Assembly: GCA_019802505.1 (NCBI GenBank)
Contig: JAFMOC010000059.1
Location: 586,001 to 650,000, forward strand
Source: Corydoras sp. C115
Taxonomy: Eukaryota; Chordata; Actinopteri; Siluriformes; Callichthyidae
Length of the DNA: 64,000 nt
Direction: 5' to 3'
Shown piece by piece: positions 43,829-54,695 of this stretch; within the stretch, counting starts at the first letter, position 1; each line of letters starts with the position of its first letter. The position numbers were made by a program, and so were the translations under genes. The notes under the pieces were generated by a model. It was not told where the DNA came from. It was given only the letters and a program-made list of their open reading frames with translations, and searched no databases.

Positions 43829-44078
43829 TAGCTATATAGAAATGTGCAAACTATGAGGCTCAGTTAACCTCAGTGTCAGCTGTAAAAGCACAAAGCTACT
43901 TGAAACAACATAAACTACATCCATCTATCCGTTCGGTGTTCTGACCCCAATGAATTTGAGGTTCTTGTGACTTGCTTTGGATAAACAATTCTACATAGAA
44001 ATGTGCAAACTCTGAGTCTCAATTAGACCCAGTGTCAGCTGTGTAAGCACAAGGCAGCTTAAAACAACATAAACTACG
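43829..44078. repeat. Direct duplication of about 87 bp around a SINE tail
   Basis: 43829-43917 and 43990-44078 are near-copies (CTA.ATAGAAATGTGCAAACT, CAGTGTCAGCTGT.AAAGCAC, ACAACATAAACTAC). Between them lies a 3' fragment of an L2-tailed SINE (43928-43992: TTCTGACCCCAATGAATTTGAGG.., TGACTTGCTTTGGATAAAC). Confidence 0.85.
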
Positions 44079-44194
44079 TTTTTTTCACAATATAATTTAT
44101 TTTTTATTTTTTTATGAATCTCACCGAATTGATATTCTGCATTAATTATACATTTATGTTTTGTAACAGGTATGAATTCAACCCATTAAAGCAT

Positions 44195-44392
44195 TGACTA
44201 ACTTTGTGATTGCCTGAGTGTTAGGTTATGAACTTGAAGGTTGTGGGTTCAAATCCCAGCTCGATTGAAATGACCAATGTTGGTCATTGTGCAAGGCCCC
44301 TAACCCTTCAGGGATGCTGTTCTGACCATATGAGGTTGGAATACTTGTGAGTTGCTTTGGATAAACATGCCTGCTAGATTATCCAAATGTGA
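44195..44392 (+). repeat. L2-tailed SINE, old
   Basis: GAAGGTTGTGGGTTCAAATCCCAG, GTGCAAGGCCCCTAACCCTTCAGGGATGCTGTTCTGACC, GTGAGTTGCTTTGGATAAAC..GCCTGCTAGATTATCCAAATG. Confidence 0.85.
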
Positions 44393-44561
44393 TATTCTTC
44401 TGGTTGCCTTTTATTTACATATATTTTAAATGCAAACATAAATATATGACCAAATAAGCCCATTGTCTGACCACTGGGAAGAATAGTTTGGATTTTGTAG
44501 CACATTGGTCTCCTAAACATTTTATTTTGAAGGTTTACATAGCCATACTTTACATAGTTTA

Positions 44562-44690
44562 CATAAGGGCAGTGGTGATTAAGTACTTAATATATTGTTG
44601 ACCCAGGGTTCTGAGTTCAAGCCAGCGCACAGCCACTCTGTCACTATAAAGCCTCTGAAAAAACCTTAACGCTCTGTTGCTTGGCACCCA
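44562..44690 (+). repeat. Possible third tRNA-like SINE, fragment
   Basis: AAGGGCAGTGGTGATTAAGTAC, GGGTTCTGAGTTCAAGCC, GCACAGCCACTCTGTCACTATAAAGCCTCTGAAAAAACCTTAACGCTCTGTTGC. The order (B-box-like, CCACT..GT, ..CTTAAC.CTC..TTGC) matches another otophysan SINE layout, at low identity. Confidence 0.4.
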
Positions 44691-45129
44691 GTGGACACCA
44701 TTATATCCAAGAACACAGGTTCCATGTCCACCAGAGCACTGCAGAGGATGTTCTTTTTGTAGCAAATGAAGACATTTAACCTGCCACAAGCACTGAAGGT
44801 CCAGTACTAACAGCAACCTGCTATGAATCTTTTATCTCTCAAGAACAAATCAAAGTAATAGTCAGGACAGTAGTTAGATCGCCAGCTGTAGGACGTAATG
44901 GTCAAAAAACACTAGAAAAAAATATACTGTTCCTGTTATAATGAACTACATGTTATATCTTCAAACCATATCCATTTGAGTGAAGCCAGGTCCATCCAAA
45001 CCAGAACAAGACATTTCCCCTGTGCCGGTTATTAACCTCATTCAACACTCTGTACTTAGAACAACTCTCATTGTCCTATTTTAATCTCGTGTACCACAGT
45101 GCATCTTTGCACAACTGTAGCATGGGCAT
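44691..45129. other. Non-coding DNA
   Basis: No repeat, RNA or coding signal seen. Confidence 0.4.
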
Positions 45130-45635
45130 TTCCATTCATTATCTACCACTTAATCCTCTACTAGGGTCGCGGGGGGGGGGGGGGGGTTCTCTATGCCCAT
45201 CCAATGGATAATGTTTCGGGCTTGGGCAGATACACCCAGGACTATTACTAGGCACACTCACTTACACGTCCCATTTACATTACATTTGGTCATTTAGCAG
45301 ACGCTTTTATCCAATTTGTCATCCCAATTTGGTTGGGGTCTGAACACAGGGTTACTGCACACCTGGAGTAATGAGAGTTAAGGGTCTTGCTCAATTTGGC
45401 AATGTCAGTTGACCTGAGCTTTTGAACCCATAACTTTCAGATGGATAGCCCAACACCCTAAGCACTGAGCTACCGCACCCTTGGTACACACGCTATATAG
45501 GGGCAATTTAAAGCATGACTCTAATGAATCTGTGTTTTTGGACTGTGGGAGGAAAGCAGAGAACTCGGAGGAAACCTGCTCGGACACGGGGAGAACATGA
45601 AAACTGCACCCAGATTGGGACTCGAACCTGGATCC
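45130..45635 (-). repeat. V-SINE interrupted by an L2-tailed SINE
   Basis: Tail half at 45130-45280 (CATTTCCATTCATTATCTACCACTTAATCC..ACTAGGCACACTCACTTAC) and head half at 45482-45635 (TGGTACACACGCTATATAGGGGCAATT..GGACTCGAACCTGGATCCC). A G-run of about 18 residues sits at 45169-45186. The interruption is the SINE at 45281-45481. Confidence 0.88.
45281..45481 (-). repeat. L2-tailed SINE nested in a V-SINE
   Basis: TTACATTACATTTGGTCATTTAGCAGACGCTTTTATCC, GGTTAAGGGTCTTGCTC-type motifs and GCACTGAGCTACCGCACCC. Same orientation as its host. Confidence 0.9.
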
Positions 45636-46269
45636 CACACAATATTTTAATATAATGTTAAATCGAACTTTCTTTTCTTTTCCACTTGCTTGGCTTTTTT
45701 TCAGCATGCAAATGTTTTACAATGTTACGCAGCACATAGTGAATATCACAGCGATTAACTGTTTCACTGCAACATCATGACACAATTCTTAATGTCTCCC
45801 TATTGGTATCTTAGACACGCCCTCATACAGTACACTGCAATTACTGGAGGAAACTTTTTTTTTTATTATTTGTAGCTATGTTCAGATTCTGCATCCTTTG
45901 TTTGAGATGAATTCTCCTTTGTATTACAATAATAGACACAGCAGTGGTTTTACAGGGTCTGTGTTTGGACTGTAAGACAGGGCGGAACATGTAGGAGCGG
46001 AACTTGTAGCCGGATATCGGTGCCTCTTTCAACTGCGCTGGCATTTGACTCATCAAAATAGAGTGGGCGAGTCCACCAATCAAAGCACGGGGGCTCATCT
46101 CCCGATTTAAAAAGAACCTTCAATACGATATGGATATGTCTGTGGAATGTTGAAGTTCATTCTTAGTTCATTCTGAAAAAGAACTAGATGAGGATTTGGT
46201 AACAGGTTGCAGATTATCCTGGAGGGTCATGTGACAGAGGGGCATATTTTGGTGAATGACCTCTACATA
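45636..46269. other. Mostly single-copy DNA
   Basis: The part 45930-46100 is GC-richer (GGGCGGAACATGTAGGAGCGGAACTTGTAGCCGG) and includes an 85-codon minus frame at 45841-46098 with no recognised motif. Could be regulatory; unproven. Confidence 0.3.
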
Positions 46270-46830
46270 GTTTGCCTCTCAGCACTAGGGAATCCCAATC
46301 TGGGTGGAGTTTCCATGTTCTCCCCGTGTCCGCGGGGTTTCCTCTGGGTTCTCCAGTCCAAAAACATGGATCAAGGTCATTTGTATTCTCCAAATTGCTA
46401 CAGGGACAGTTTTTACCCAAGAACCATCACTATGCTGAACAATAGGAAATAATAAACTAGCAACCAAACAGTTACAGTCCACTAAGAGCAAAATAAATGT
46501 GTGCAATATATATGAAGTGCAATATGTTCTAGTGAAAATTGTATTATATTTTTATTTTATTTTACTTTTACTTAAATTTATTTACACATAGTATTATAAT
46601 GGTTTTTATTGTGTTTCTTACTAGCACCTTTGGAGTTGCATTCAAATTTCATTGTAATGAAAATTATAATGACAATAAAGGCGATTCTGATTCTGAATTG
46701 AATTCTTCAAATTGTCCTGGGTGTATCTGCCCAGCGCCCGAAACTTTCTCCCCTGGATGGGCATGGGGAACCCCCCTGCGACCCTAATAGAGGATAAAGC
46801 AGAAGATAAATGGATGGATGGATGGATGGA
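46270..46830 (+). repeat. V-SINE interrupted by a LINE 3' end
   Basis: First part 46270-46395 (GCCTCTCAGCACTAGGGAATCCC..ATTCTCCAAATTGC) and second part 46683-46830 (GAATTGAATTCTTCAAATTG, CCTGGGTGTATCTGCCCAGC..AAGCAGAAGATAAATGGATGG). The ATTC(T)CAAATTG motif occurs on both sides of the insert and probably includes its target duplication. Confidence 0.85.
46396..46682 (+). mobile_element. LINE 3' end nested in a V-SINE
   Basis: TACAGGGACAGTTTTTACCC.. encodes YRDSFYPRTITMLNNRK and a stop, which resembles the C-terminal end of a LINE ORF2. An AT-rich 3' UTR follows, then AATGACAATAAAGGCGATTCTGATTCTG with a (GATTCT)n simple tail. Inserted in the same orientation as its host SINE. Confidence 0.72.
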
Positions 46831-47721
46831 CTTCTTCATAGGGTCCATATTCTTCAGAGAATAGAAAGATAGAAGTGAGTGTAACGCGGCGGCCTCCTCG
46901 ACAGTAGGCCTGCCAGATGTAGTGAGTCGTATCTTTTTTTCTTAAAGATCCCAGTCTGTTTGGACTAAGTAAGGTTATTCCTGAGCCCTTTCTGATGATC
47001 GGAATGATGCAAGTGAGGATTGGGAGGCCTGATTCCTGACAGGAGCAGAAATTTAACTGGAGCACTTGCTCCTAAGGGATGGTGATCAGAGCTGAGATGA
47101 ACTGTCCCTGGCAGTAACACAGAATTAAATCCCCCTTTTGAGACACAAGGAGTGGTTCCCAATCTCACAGTGAAATCGGAGAAGCTCCACATTAGCATGC
47201 CTGTGAATGCTTGCTGCTCCCTCTATAAGACCTCTGCAGAACAGTGAGAGGAACACTCTCGCAAATTTGGCTGAAAAGCAGTAATAAAAATGACTAACAT
47301 TCTTCTGTAGATTTCCTTTTTCAATTTGTTATCTTTGCTCTCAAAGACCAGTAAGACTGAACTTGTAGCACTATGCCACATGACTGATTTGAAATCCGGA
47401 AAGCATTAAAACATTTTAGAGGAGCAATGCAACATACATTTAGCATACAATGACATTCTGGTGGTTTAGTTTTAAATGTACTGTACAATGTACATAGTAG
47501 TATATGCTATGTATGTACTATGTACTTATGGGTAATGGTGTAAACCCCACCACTGTCTACCTGCTACTGTTGTTCGTTCATTCTTTCATGATTTTTCAAG
47601 GCTGTTATTTTAACTGGCGTGTGGAGACACCCTGGTAAAGATTACATATTCTTAAAAGCAATTTAATATCCAGAATACATCTGACCTATATGTTTTTAAA
47701 CTCGGGGTAGAAATTTACTCA
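46831..47721. other. Repeat-free block, possible regulatory DNA
   Basis: 46900-47280 has near-balanced base composition and no repeat. Minus frames of 93 and 77 codons overlap here without recognised domains. I see no splice-bounded exon I can support. Confidence 0.3.
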
Positions 47722-47825
47722 ACAACCTGGAGAACATGCAAACTCAACAGAAAGATCAGCCAGGCAACCTAGGCTGGTAACAAACCCAGGACCTTTTTGC
47801 TATGAAACCATGGCAACAGTGTTGG
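47722..47825 (-). repeat. Old V-SINE-like fragment
   Basis: CAACCTGGAGAACATGCAAACTC, ACAAACCCAGGACC and ATGGCAACAGTG match the GGAGAACATGGAAACTCC / B box / head order at low identity. Confidence 0.5.
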
Positions 47826-48964
47826 CAATCTGAAGCTCTTTGGGGATGTGATAATGTTCTTTTTTATTTTATTATTATTATTTTTTTTTACATTTATTTT
47901 TATTATTATTATTATTTTTTTTTTTACATTTTTTACATAAATCATAGAGTTAACAAATGACCTAAAGAGCCTATAAGCATCATTAGCAGTTTTAAGGACT
48001 TTTACAGTTATTTTCATTACGCCACTAATAAAATATTAATAAGTTTAATTTTAATATCTGGAGAGAAGGCACTCCTTTAACACAATGGTTATAAAGCATT
48101 ATGACACTGTTCTTTTTAAGTTTATGAACAGTTAAAATATGTATTACAATGCATAATGTCACTTTGTATTGTAAAGCCTTATGCCAAACATATATTATAG
48201 TGTAGTATAGTATAGCATAATATATTATATACATTAATAAAGGTTTTCAATAAGTGTTTAAGCTGTTATAAATACTTTGTAATACTTGGATTTATACTGG
48301 ATTTATAGAAAGTGTTAAGTATAAATAAGTACTAAATAAGTATATACACAGTTACTGTAAATATCAATTTAATTTCTCATTTTATAAAAACTAACACACC
48401 TTTAATCTAGTTTTCAGATAAAAACATTCTTCTGTTTATTCCAAAGAAGATTAGGAAGGTCCAAAGGGACTAAAAGACCCAGCTCACACTATGAAGTTGT
48501 TATGCATCTCCTAAAATCTGCCAAATGTAGATGCATCCTTTAGAATGCCAGATGGTAAAGTATGATTCATTACTCATGAGAACATATTTTCACTCCAACA
48601 TGGTTTAGTAGTGATTTAAATTATGGCAACTGACACAAAGGCCATGATGGAGCATTCATTGCTCATTATTATTATTATTATTGTTATTTTTATTATTATT
48701 ATTGTTTATTATTATTACTTATTTAGTAGTAGTATTATTACTACATGTTATAATGTGCCACTAAAATAACCATTATAAACATAAAAAAGCACTGTAATCT
48801 TCTCCATTAAGAGTAATTATTAATGTAACCACTCATATTATTTAAGCTTCAATTAAATGACAGTTTTATTTTGAAGTTTACTGAAATTTAATTTAAATAA
48901 AGGACACAAAAAGATTTTTGGGTCGTTAACTAGCCCTCTGCAGAAAGGTTAACATTCAATACAG
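47826..48964. other. AT-rich non-coding DNA with (TTA)n runs
   Basis: TTATTATTATTATTTTTT near 47871-47931 and (TTA)n near 48666-48720. No dispersed repeat recognised. Confidence 0.5.
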
Positions 48965-49315
48965 ATCCATCCATCCATTCATTATCTTTCGCTTTATCCT
49001 CTGCTGGGGTTGGGGGGGGGGGGTTCCCAGAAGTTTCGGGCGCTGGATAGATACACCCAGGACAGGGCGCCAATCTACCACTGGGCACACACTTACTCAC
49101 ACAGACATATACACAAACACACTCTATATGGGGCAATTTGGAGAACTCAATTCACCTTGATCCATGTTTTTGGACTGTGGGAGGAAACCGGAGAACCAGG
49201 AGGAAACCCACACGCACACGGGGAGAACATGGAAACTCCACCCAGATTGGAATTCGAACCGGGAATCCCTAGTGCTGAGAGGAGAACATGCTAACCACTA
49301 AGCCACCATGCTGTC
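48965..49315 (-). repeat. V-SINE, near full length
   Basis: ATCCATCCATCCATTCATTA to AGCCACCATGCTGTCC. The GGGTTCCCCATGCCCATCCAGGGGAGAACG segment is collapsed to GGGGGGGGGGGTTCCCAGAAG. Confidence 0.94.
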
Positions 49316-49391
49316 CTAAATACTATGTTTCAGAAGGCATGGTTGTGATGTGAGGCATTCAATCTATTGTGTTTTCAATTCTTAAGTTTAT

Positions 49392-49468
49392 TAAAGTTAC
49401 TATTGTGGGCCCTTGAGCAAGCCCTTAACCTTCTGCAAAAGCATCTGCAAAATGACCTTATTTAATAT
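49392..49468 (+). repeat. L2-tailed SINE fragment
   Basis: AAAGTTACTATTGTGGGCCCTTGAGCAAGCCCTTAACC then GCAAAAGCATCTGCAAAATGACC. The middle is deleted. Confidence 0.75.
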
Positions 49469-50335
49469 AAATATGACTCATCTTTAACACAATAAGGCAC
49501 CTGTGTCAGTGAACATGGCTCATTATCCTATTTCAAAAAAAGTCTAGAAAATAAAAATGCTAATATTATTATTTTCTTCTCAGTCATAGGCTGGTAATTA
49601 TTTCATGTCTTGTTACACGATCTAAAAAGCGATAGCTTGGGTAATTACCCAGTGTTTCCCATTAACATTCTAACGCACTGCATGTAGGCTTTTTTGCAGA
49701 GAACATGGTGTTTATCGATGTGCTTTTGGGGTAAAACATATTTCCAGTTCGACTCGAAGCAGCCACATTTTTGCACACCAAAAATCAGAGCCATTCAGTC
49801 TGGCTTTTCAGAGACCACACAGCCATCTTAGCAATCGATATAAGCCCTGTCTATTCACTAAGAAGTGGGTGCGCTACCTATCAGCCTTTCTTTTTTTTAG
49901 TTAATTACATCCAGCTGGCTGAGTCTCCTTATAGAATTACACCAGCAGTTGGGTAGTGGAAAGCCCTCAGTTTAGTGATATATGACGTAGGACGGTGGTG
50001 GTATTAAAAATTTGCATACCACAGCTGTTTCACAGTATTCTCTTCAGATTAGTCAGGCTTAAAATATTGGACAAATAGTCTACATTCTTATCACCAACCT
50101 GCAGCATCTACTTCAGGGCGGAAACTAGCCTAGACTGCCTTTCCCTTTTACTACATTGTCTGCCATATTTACATTTTTTCGGGGATTTACAGGCCACCTG
50201 GGCATGATTTTACAACATAATCGGAACTAACCTGACATGACTGGAACTAACATTGAATAAAGAGTATGAAATCTTGGCAGTGCACTGGGTAGTTAAGACA
50301 TCACCTCTGTAGTCATCTTGTCTCTTTATGTTCAG
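49469..50335. other. Repeat-free block before the candidate exon
   Basis: Complex sequence. At 49687-49820 a TTTTTTGCAG acceptor-like site precedes an open stretch of about 43 codons without a good donor. I rate it more likely non-coding. Confidence 0.3.
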
Positions 50336-50453
50336 GAGCAGCACACCCTAAGGAAGGTGCTAAAAGCATTCCTGCTGCATGGAGTCAAAATGGAGAGCTA
50401 CTTTTACAGTGGAGAGGCGATAACATTCAGGCTTGACTGGGGACGTGGGCTCC
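50336..50453 (+). CDS. Candidate internal coding exon, unidentified protein
   Basis: TCTCTTTATGTTCAG|GAG is a good polypyrimidine-AG acceptor. The frame starting at 50336 stays open for 45 codons to a TAG at 50471. A plausible donor TCC|GTGAGG lies at 50454, giving a 118-bp exon. The peptide begins EQHTLRKVLKAFLLHGVKME and has SYFYSGEAITFRLDW in its second half. GC is near 50%, well above the neighbours. TLxxxLxxFxxxHGV..xxxLDW is faintly reminiscent of ubiquitin-fold Ras-binding domains, but I would not assign it. Alternatively it is a conserved non-coding element. Confidence 0.3.
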
Positions 50454-50473
50454 GTGAGGAGGCTGTAATTTAG

Positions 50474-50902
50474 AAGGGATCTCAGGCTTATCAGCTCGCG
50501 TCCTGGTGCTGAGTGGAAGCAAAAGAAAAAAAGAGGGGAAAAAAAGAGAAAGAACTCCAGGGATGAGTCATTATGGAAGGAAAACTTAAATTACACTCTT
50601 GTTTTATCTGGTATCATGAAGCAGTCTGTTTACACTGTTTACTAGGTTTCATCAAACGCTGCTGGTAGACATCTGATCAAATGGATGCGGGAAGGCTTTT
50701 TGTTTTGATGGAATGGGCCATTTTTAATTGAAAAGAAGTACAGACTTCTGTATGTTTGATTGTGCAAGTAGCTGATCATGTGGGCAAATAGAAACAGACT
50801 TTATGGTATCAACATAACATTATACGCTTCTTAGACAAATGCTAATACCATCAAAGACGATTCTTGTCTCTTTGTATTTGGTTGGCCGACTTTTATAACA
50901 TT
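50474..50902. other. Single-copy-looking DNA after the candidate exon
   Basis: Includes a purine-rich AAAAGAAAAAAAGAGGGG stretch at 50521-50552. No repeat. Confidence 0.4.
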
Positions 50903-50965
50903 ATATTTACATTACATTTAGTCATTTAGCAGATGCTTTTATCCAAGGCGACAAATGAGAGTACA
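50903..50965 (-). repeat. L2-type tail fragment
   Basis: TTTACATTACATTTAGTCATTTAGCAGATGCTTTTATCCAAGGCGAC followed by AAATGAGAGTACAA. The second-type terminus, as at 54843-54935. Confidence 0.75.
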
Positions 50966-51054
50966 ATACGAGTAGCAACACTATGATCATTGTCCGATTC
51001 TGCCTTTTTACTTTATTTATTTTTATTTAGCTGTGTTTTGAGTTAGGTGAATGA

Positions 51055-51366
51055 TACCCCCCGCGACCTACTAGGGTCGCCCATCCAGGGGAGAACGTCC
51101 CAGGCGCTGGGCAGATACACCCAGGACAGTGCGCCAATCTATTGCTGGGCACAGACTCACTCACACAGACACACTCTATATGGGGCAATTTGGAGAATTC
51201 AATTGACTTGATCCATGCTTTTGGACTGTGGGAAGAAATCAGAGAACCCCAAGGAAACCCACACAGACACGGGGAGAACATGGAAACTCCACCCAGAATG
51301 GGATTCGAACCGGGAATCCCTAGTGCTGAGAGGCGAACGTGCTAAACACTAAGCCACTGTGCCGTC
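51055..51366 (-). repeat. V-SINE, truncated at its 3' tail
   Basis: Starts ACCCCCCGCGACCTACTAGGGTCGCCCATCCAGGGG and ends CCACTGTGCCGTCC. The CTTCCGCTTTATCC block and the simple tail are lost. Confidence 0.93.
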
Positions 51367-51843
51367 CAATAGCAATACTCACTACACTAATCCAATAGTT
51401 TTCATTGCATGTCAGATTAAATTTACCAGGAGCAAACTGTTAACCTAAAATATGGTCTCGTCTCTCTTGTTAGAGGTCCTACCTCGGGGGTAAATTCCAT
51501 GTTCTGCATCCTCAAAATGTTGGTTTTACATATCAGCTCTATTTTTGTTGAATTGCTAGCCAATTATCAAGCATGTTAGATTTTTCATAAAAGTGTTCCT
51601 AAATAGTAATGTAATGGTTTAACGTGCAACCCTAGTCCCTAGTATAGGATTAATCAGATAATAATGAGATTAGATAAGATACTTATGTCATACATAGAAC
51701 AATACTATTAACCAGCATTTGATTTGGGTTCAACACATTCAGAAGCAATTAATTTTAGTAAAATTAATTGCTTAAAAAATTTGTAAAAATTGCTTAAAAA
51801 ATTTGTAATTTTTTTTTATTTAAAAAAAATAACACCTTAAAAA
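51367..51843. other. Non-coding DNA with a V-SINE tail scrap
   Basis: CAACCCTAGTCCCTAGTATAGGATTAATCAGATAATAATGAG (51628-51670) is a plus-strand V-SINE tail remnant. AATTGCTTAAAAAATTTGTAA occurs twice near 51767 and 51789. Confidence 0.55.
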
Positions 51844-51860
51844 CACCAAATCTGAAAGAT

Positions 51861-52208
51861 TCATTCATTTATTCATTATCTCCCGCTTTATCCTCTATTA
51901 GGGTCGCGGTGGGGTTCCCCATGCCCATCCAGGGGAGAACGTCCCGGGCGCCGGGCAGACAGACCCAGGACAAGGCGCCAATCCATCGCTGGGCACACAC
52001 TCACTCACACAGACACACTCTATATGGGGCAATTTTGAGAATTCAATTGACTTGATCCATGTTTTTGGACTGTGGGAGGAAACCGGAGAACCCGGAGGAA
52101 ACCCACGCAGACACGGGGAGAACATGGACACTCCACCCAGATGGGGATTCGAACCGGGAATCCCTAGTGCTGAGAGGCGAACGTGCTAACCACTAAGCCA
52201 CCGTGCCG
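51861..52208 (-). repeat. V-SINE, full length with perfect 17-bp TSD
   Basis: TSD CACCAAATCTGAAAGAT at 51844-51860 and 52209-52225, the longest and cleanest in the window. It is the (GAATG)n subtype: ATTATCTCCCGCTTTATCC, GTCGCGGTGGGG, CCAATCCATCGCTGGG. CpG sites are well preserved, which suggests a recent insertion. Confidence 0.98.
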
Positions 52209-52225
52209 CACCAAATCTGAAAGAT

Positions 52226-52963
52226 ATGCAGCAAAAATAATCTGTTTTAAAGTGTTCACCTAAACCCAACCACGACAGGTTCATTGCAAAATGCATTTTA
52301 CACTCATGCACTCGAAATATTTACTGCATATAAATCACACAACAAGCGTACACAGTTTAGGAATAAACTGGTCGAGCTGAACGTGTATAAAGGAGTTAAA
52401 CCTCTAACAGAAGTCTCACAGTGGAGAGCTGCGCAGTCATTAAGTCTGTTTTCTCTGGTTATTAACTTCACTGTGCGGATTTGTCCTCCAAGAAGTCGGC
52501 AGACGCGGGTTGTTAATTTACTGGCTGCCTGTATTGAGATATGTTGAACTCGGGATATAGGAAGGACGATAAACAGAATGCAATCAGAGAGCCATGTATT
52601 TTTCACAAGCGTTTATTAGGATGGTGCTTCTCGGAACCAATAGCTGGGTTGGGATAGCATCTATTTTTTTTTTCCACGAAATAAAGATGCAAATGTAACT
52701 GCCATTATATAAACCACTATCTAAAAACATTAACGATGAAACCTAATCATGAGGATGAGATTAGAACTCTTGCAAAGCCTGACTGTTGTTGATAAGCAGA
52801 CTGTCTCTTTGATTCAGCTTAGTTCAGTGCAGGGTGATTGTTAACTCTTATGATAACAAGATACTTTGAAAGTTTAAGGAAGTTCCACTAAATTATAAGT
52901 CTGTGCACATAATGAGGTCCATAAAGTAATGTAACTTGTACTCATTTGATAGATTAAAAAGGG
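52226..52963. other. Single-copy DNA with overlapping frames on both strands
   Basis: 52284-52547 (+, 87 codons) and 52304-52606 (-, 100 codons) overlap. Neither translation has a recognised motif or splice support. GC is higher here than around it. Confidence 0.35.
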
Positions 52964-53175
52964 AGTGGTAGTTCAGTGGTTAGGGCGTTGGGCTATCAAT
53001 CTGAAAGTTGGTGGTTCAAATCCCAGGTCCACTGACGTTACCATTGTGGGTCCTTGAGCAAGACCCTTAACCCTCATTGCTCCAGGGATGTTGTGATTAA
53101 CCCTGTGCTCACCTTGTTAATCGCTTTGGATAAAAGCGTCTGCTAAATGACCAAATGTATATTAATGTAAATGTA
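52964..53175 (+). repeat. L2-tailed SINE, full length
   Basis: GAGTGGTAGTTCAGTGGTTAGGGCG, GGTGGTTCAAATCCCAGGTCCACTGACG, CATTGCTCCAGGGATGTTGTG, TAATCGCTTTGGATAAAAGCGTCTGC and a TGTAAATG-type tail. Confidence 0.95.
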
Positions 53176-53224
53176 GGGAGGCATGCTATTAGTCCTGACC
53201 ACAATGAGATGAGATGAGGGGAGA

Positions 53225-54050
53225 TGGTATATACACTCTAACAACAAAAGTATTGCGACAAATACACATTGTATCTACAGGTACCATTATTACATTTTAC
53301 TATAAGTAAAACCATCCACATGTTTAAAAAGGCTTTCAACAAGAATCTTGAATGTGTGTGTGTGTGGTTATCTTTTTCCACATAAGAGCAGTTGTAAACT
53401 CAATGTTGAACCGAAGAGCCTGACTCGCAAACTGTTCTAGTTCATCCCGAAACTGCAGATGGGTTTGTGGTCAGCTGTTTACGTACCTAAAACCAAAGTA
53501 TAATTACTAAATCTTGTATTACGACAGCGGCACGGTGTCTTAGTGGTTAGCATATCCTCCTCTCAGCGCTAGGGGTTCCCAGTTCGAATCCCCATCTGGG
53601 TGGAGTTTCTATGTTCTTCCCGTGTCCGCATGGGTTTCCTCCGGGTTCTCCGGTTTCCTCCCACAATGCAAAAACATGGATCAAGTCAATTGAGTTCTCC
53701 AAATTGCCCCATAAAGGGTTCGTTTGTGTGAGTGAGTGTGTGCCCAGTGATAGATTGGCACCCTCACCTGGGTGTATCTGCCCAGCGCCGAAAAGTTCTT
53801 CCTTGGATGGGCATGGGGAACCCCCCCACGACCCTAATATAGGCTAAAGCGGAAGATAATGGATGGATGGATGTATTACGACACAGTCAGGTCAGGATGG
53901 AAGAGTAAAGGACCTGCTTAAAAAGCTAAAAGCATGCAGTTGTCCAAAACAAATAGATAAAAGTTTGATTTTATACACCTTTGGTACTGGACTGAATGAA
54001 ACATTGGATTGAAGTGTGTCCTAATACTTATTGTACAAATTTCGGACAGT
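53225..54050 (-). mobile_element. Tc1-type transposon remnant carrying a V-SINE
   Basis: Left end ACAAAAGTATTGCGACAAATACAC and right end GTGTGTCCTAATACTTATTGTAC are imperfect inverted termini. Between them the antisense transposase-derived strings AAAAGGCTTTCAACAAGAAT, GAGCCTGACTCGCAAACTGTTCTAGTTCATCCC and AAGCATGCAGTTGTCCAAAAC lie in family order. Internally deleted and non-coding. Confidence 0.65.
53527..53871 (+). repeat. V-SINE with exact 12-bp TSD
   Basis: TSD TGTATTACGACA at 53515-53526 and 53872-53883. (GGATG)n subtype, inserted in the Tc1-type remnant. Confidence 0.97.
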
Positions 54051-54695
54051 GACATAAACCCCAATTTAATGTCAAAAGACCTTTTTTTGTCTGATTTATT
54101 GGGAATTTTAGGACATTTTCAATTGTGTCTCAACTTTGCCCATCTAAAGATTGTGCTTTTGAAATGTTGAAATGATGAATCACTTTTAGACGGGTTTCTG
54201 TTCTTTGTTTAAAGAAAAGCAGGTTCACTGTTGTCTAGCACTGATATGTTTAACTTCATGTTCCTTTTTGTTACTTTATATTGTTTCTGTAGTTTAACCA
54301 CTGTGTGAGACAGAACAATTTACTTACACCTCTGTCTTACAATGGAAGTCTTAGCAAACAGCTAAATTGAATGGTGATTTCCAAATCCCTTGCTGGCAAA
54401 GCACTTAAATTGTAGAGTCACGAATGGGAGTGTGAAGCTAGAATGAGATTAGCTTGACTAGCACAAGCCTCTTACCAGCCAAAAGTTATTTTAAGCTCTA
54501 TGTTAGGGATTCCCCAATCCTCATCTATTTTCGATACAAAACATTCCACCATCCAGCCAATAATGAGACATGCACACGGGCAAAACCAAGTGCCCGAGCC
54601 AAGTCTTTGCAAACAAGCTTGGGAAAATGGCATGATGGTTTTTATGTATTTAGATTAACTGTCTGATTCAAAAATACCATACTCACCATAAATAT
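54051..54695. other. Non-coding DNA
   Basis: No recognisable repeat or gene. The 70-codon frame at 54454-54666 is unsupported. Confidence 0.4.

Noticed and set aside
49687..49820. Exon-like open stretch after TTTTTTGCAG
   Set aside because: No convincing donor, and the translation looks random (many Cys, Trp, Ser). Kept only as part of a repeat-free block.
52284..52606. Overlapping frames of 87 (+) and 100 (-) codons
   Set aside because: Both strands are open over the same interval, with no known motif and no splice signals. More likely chance in a GC-richer block.
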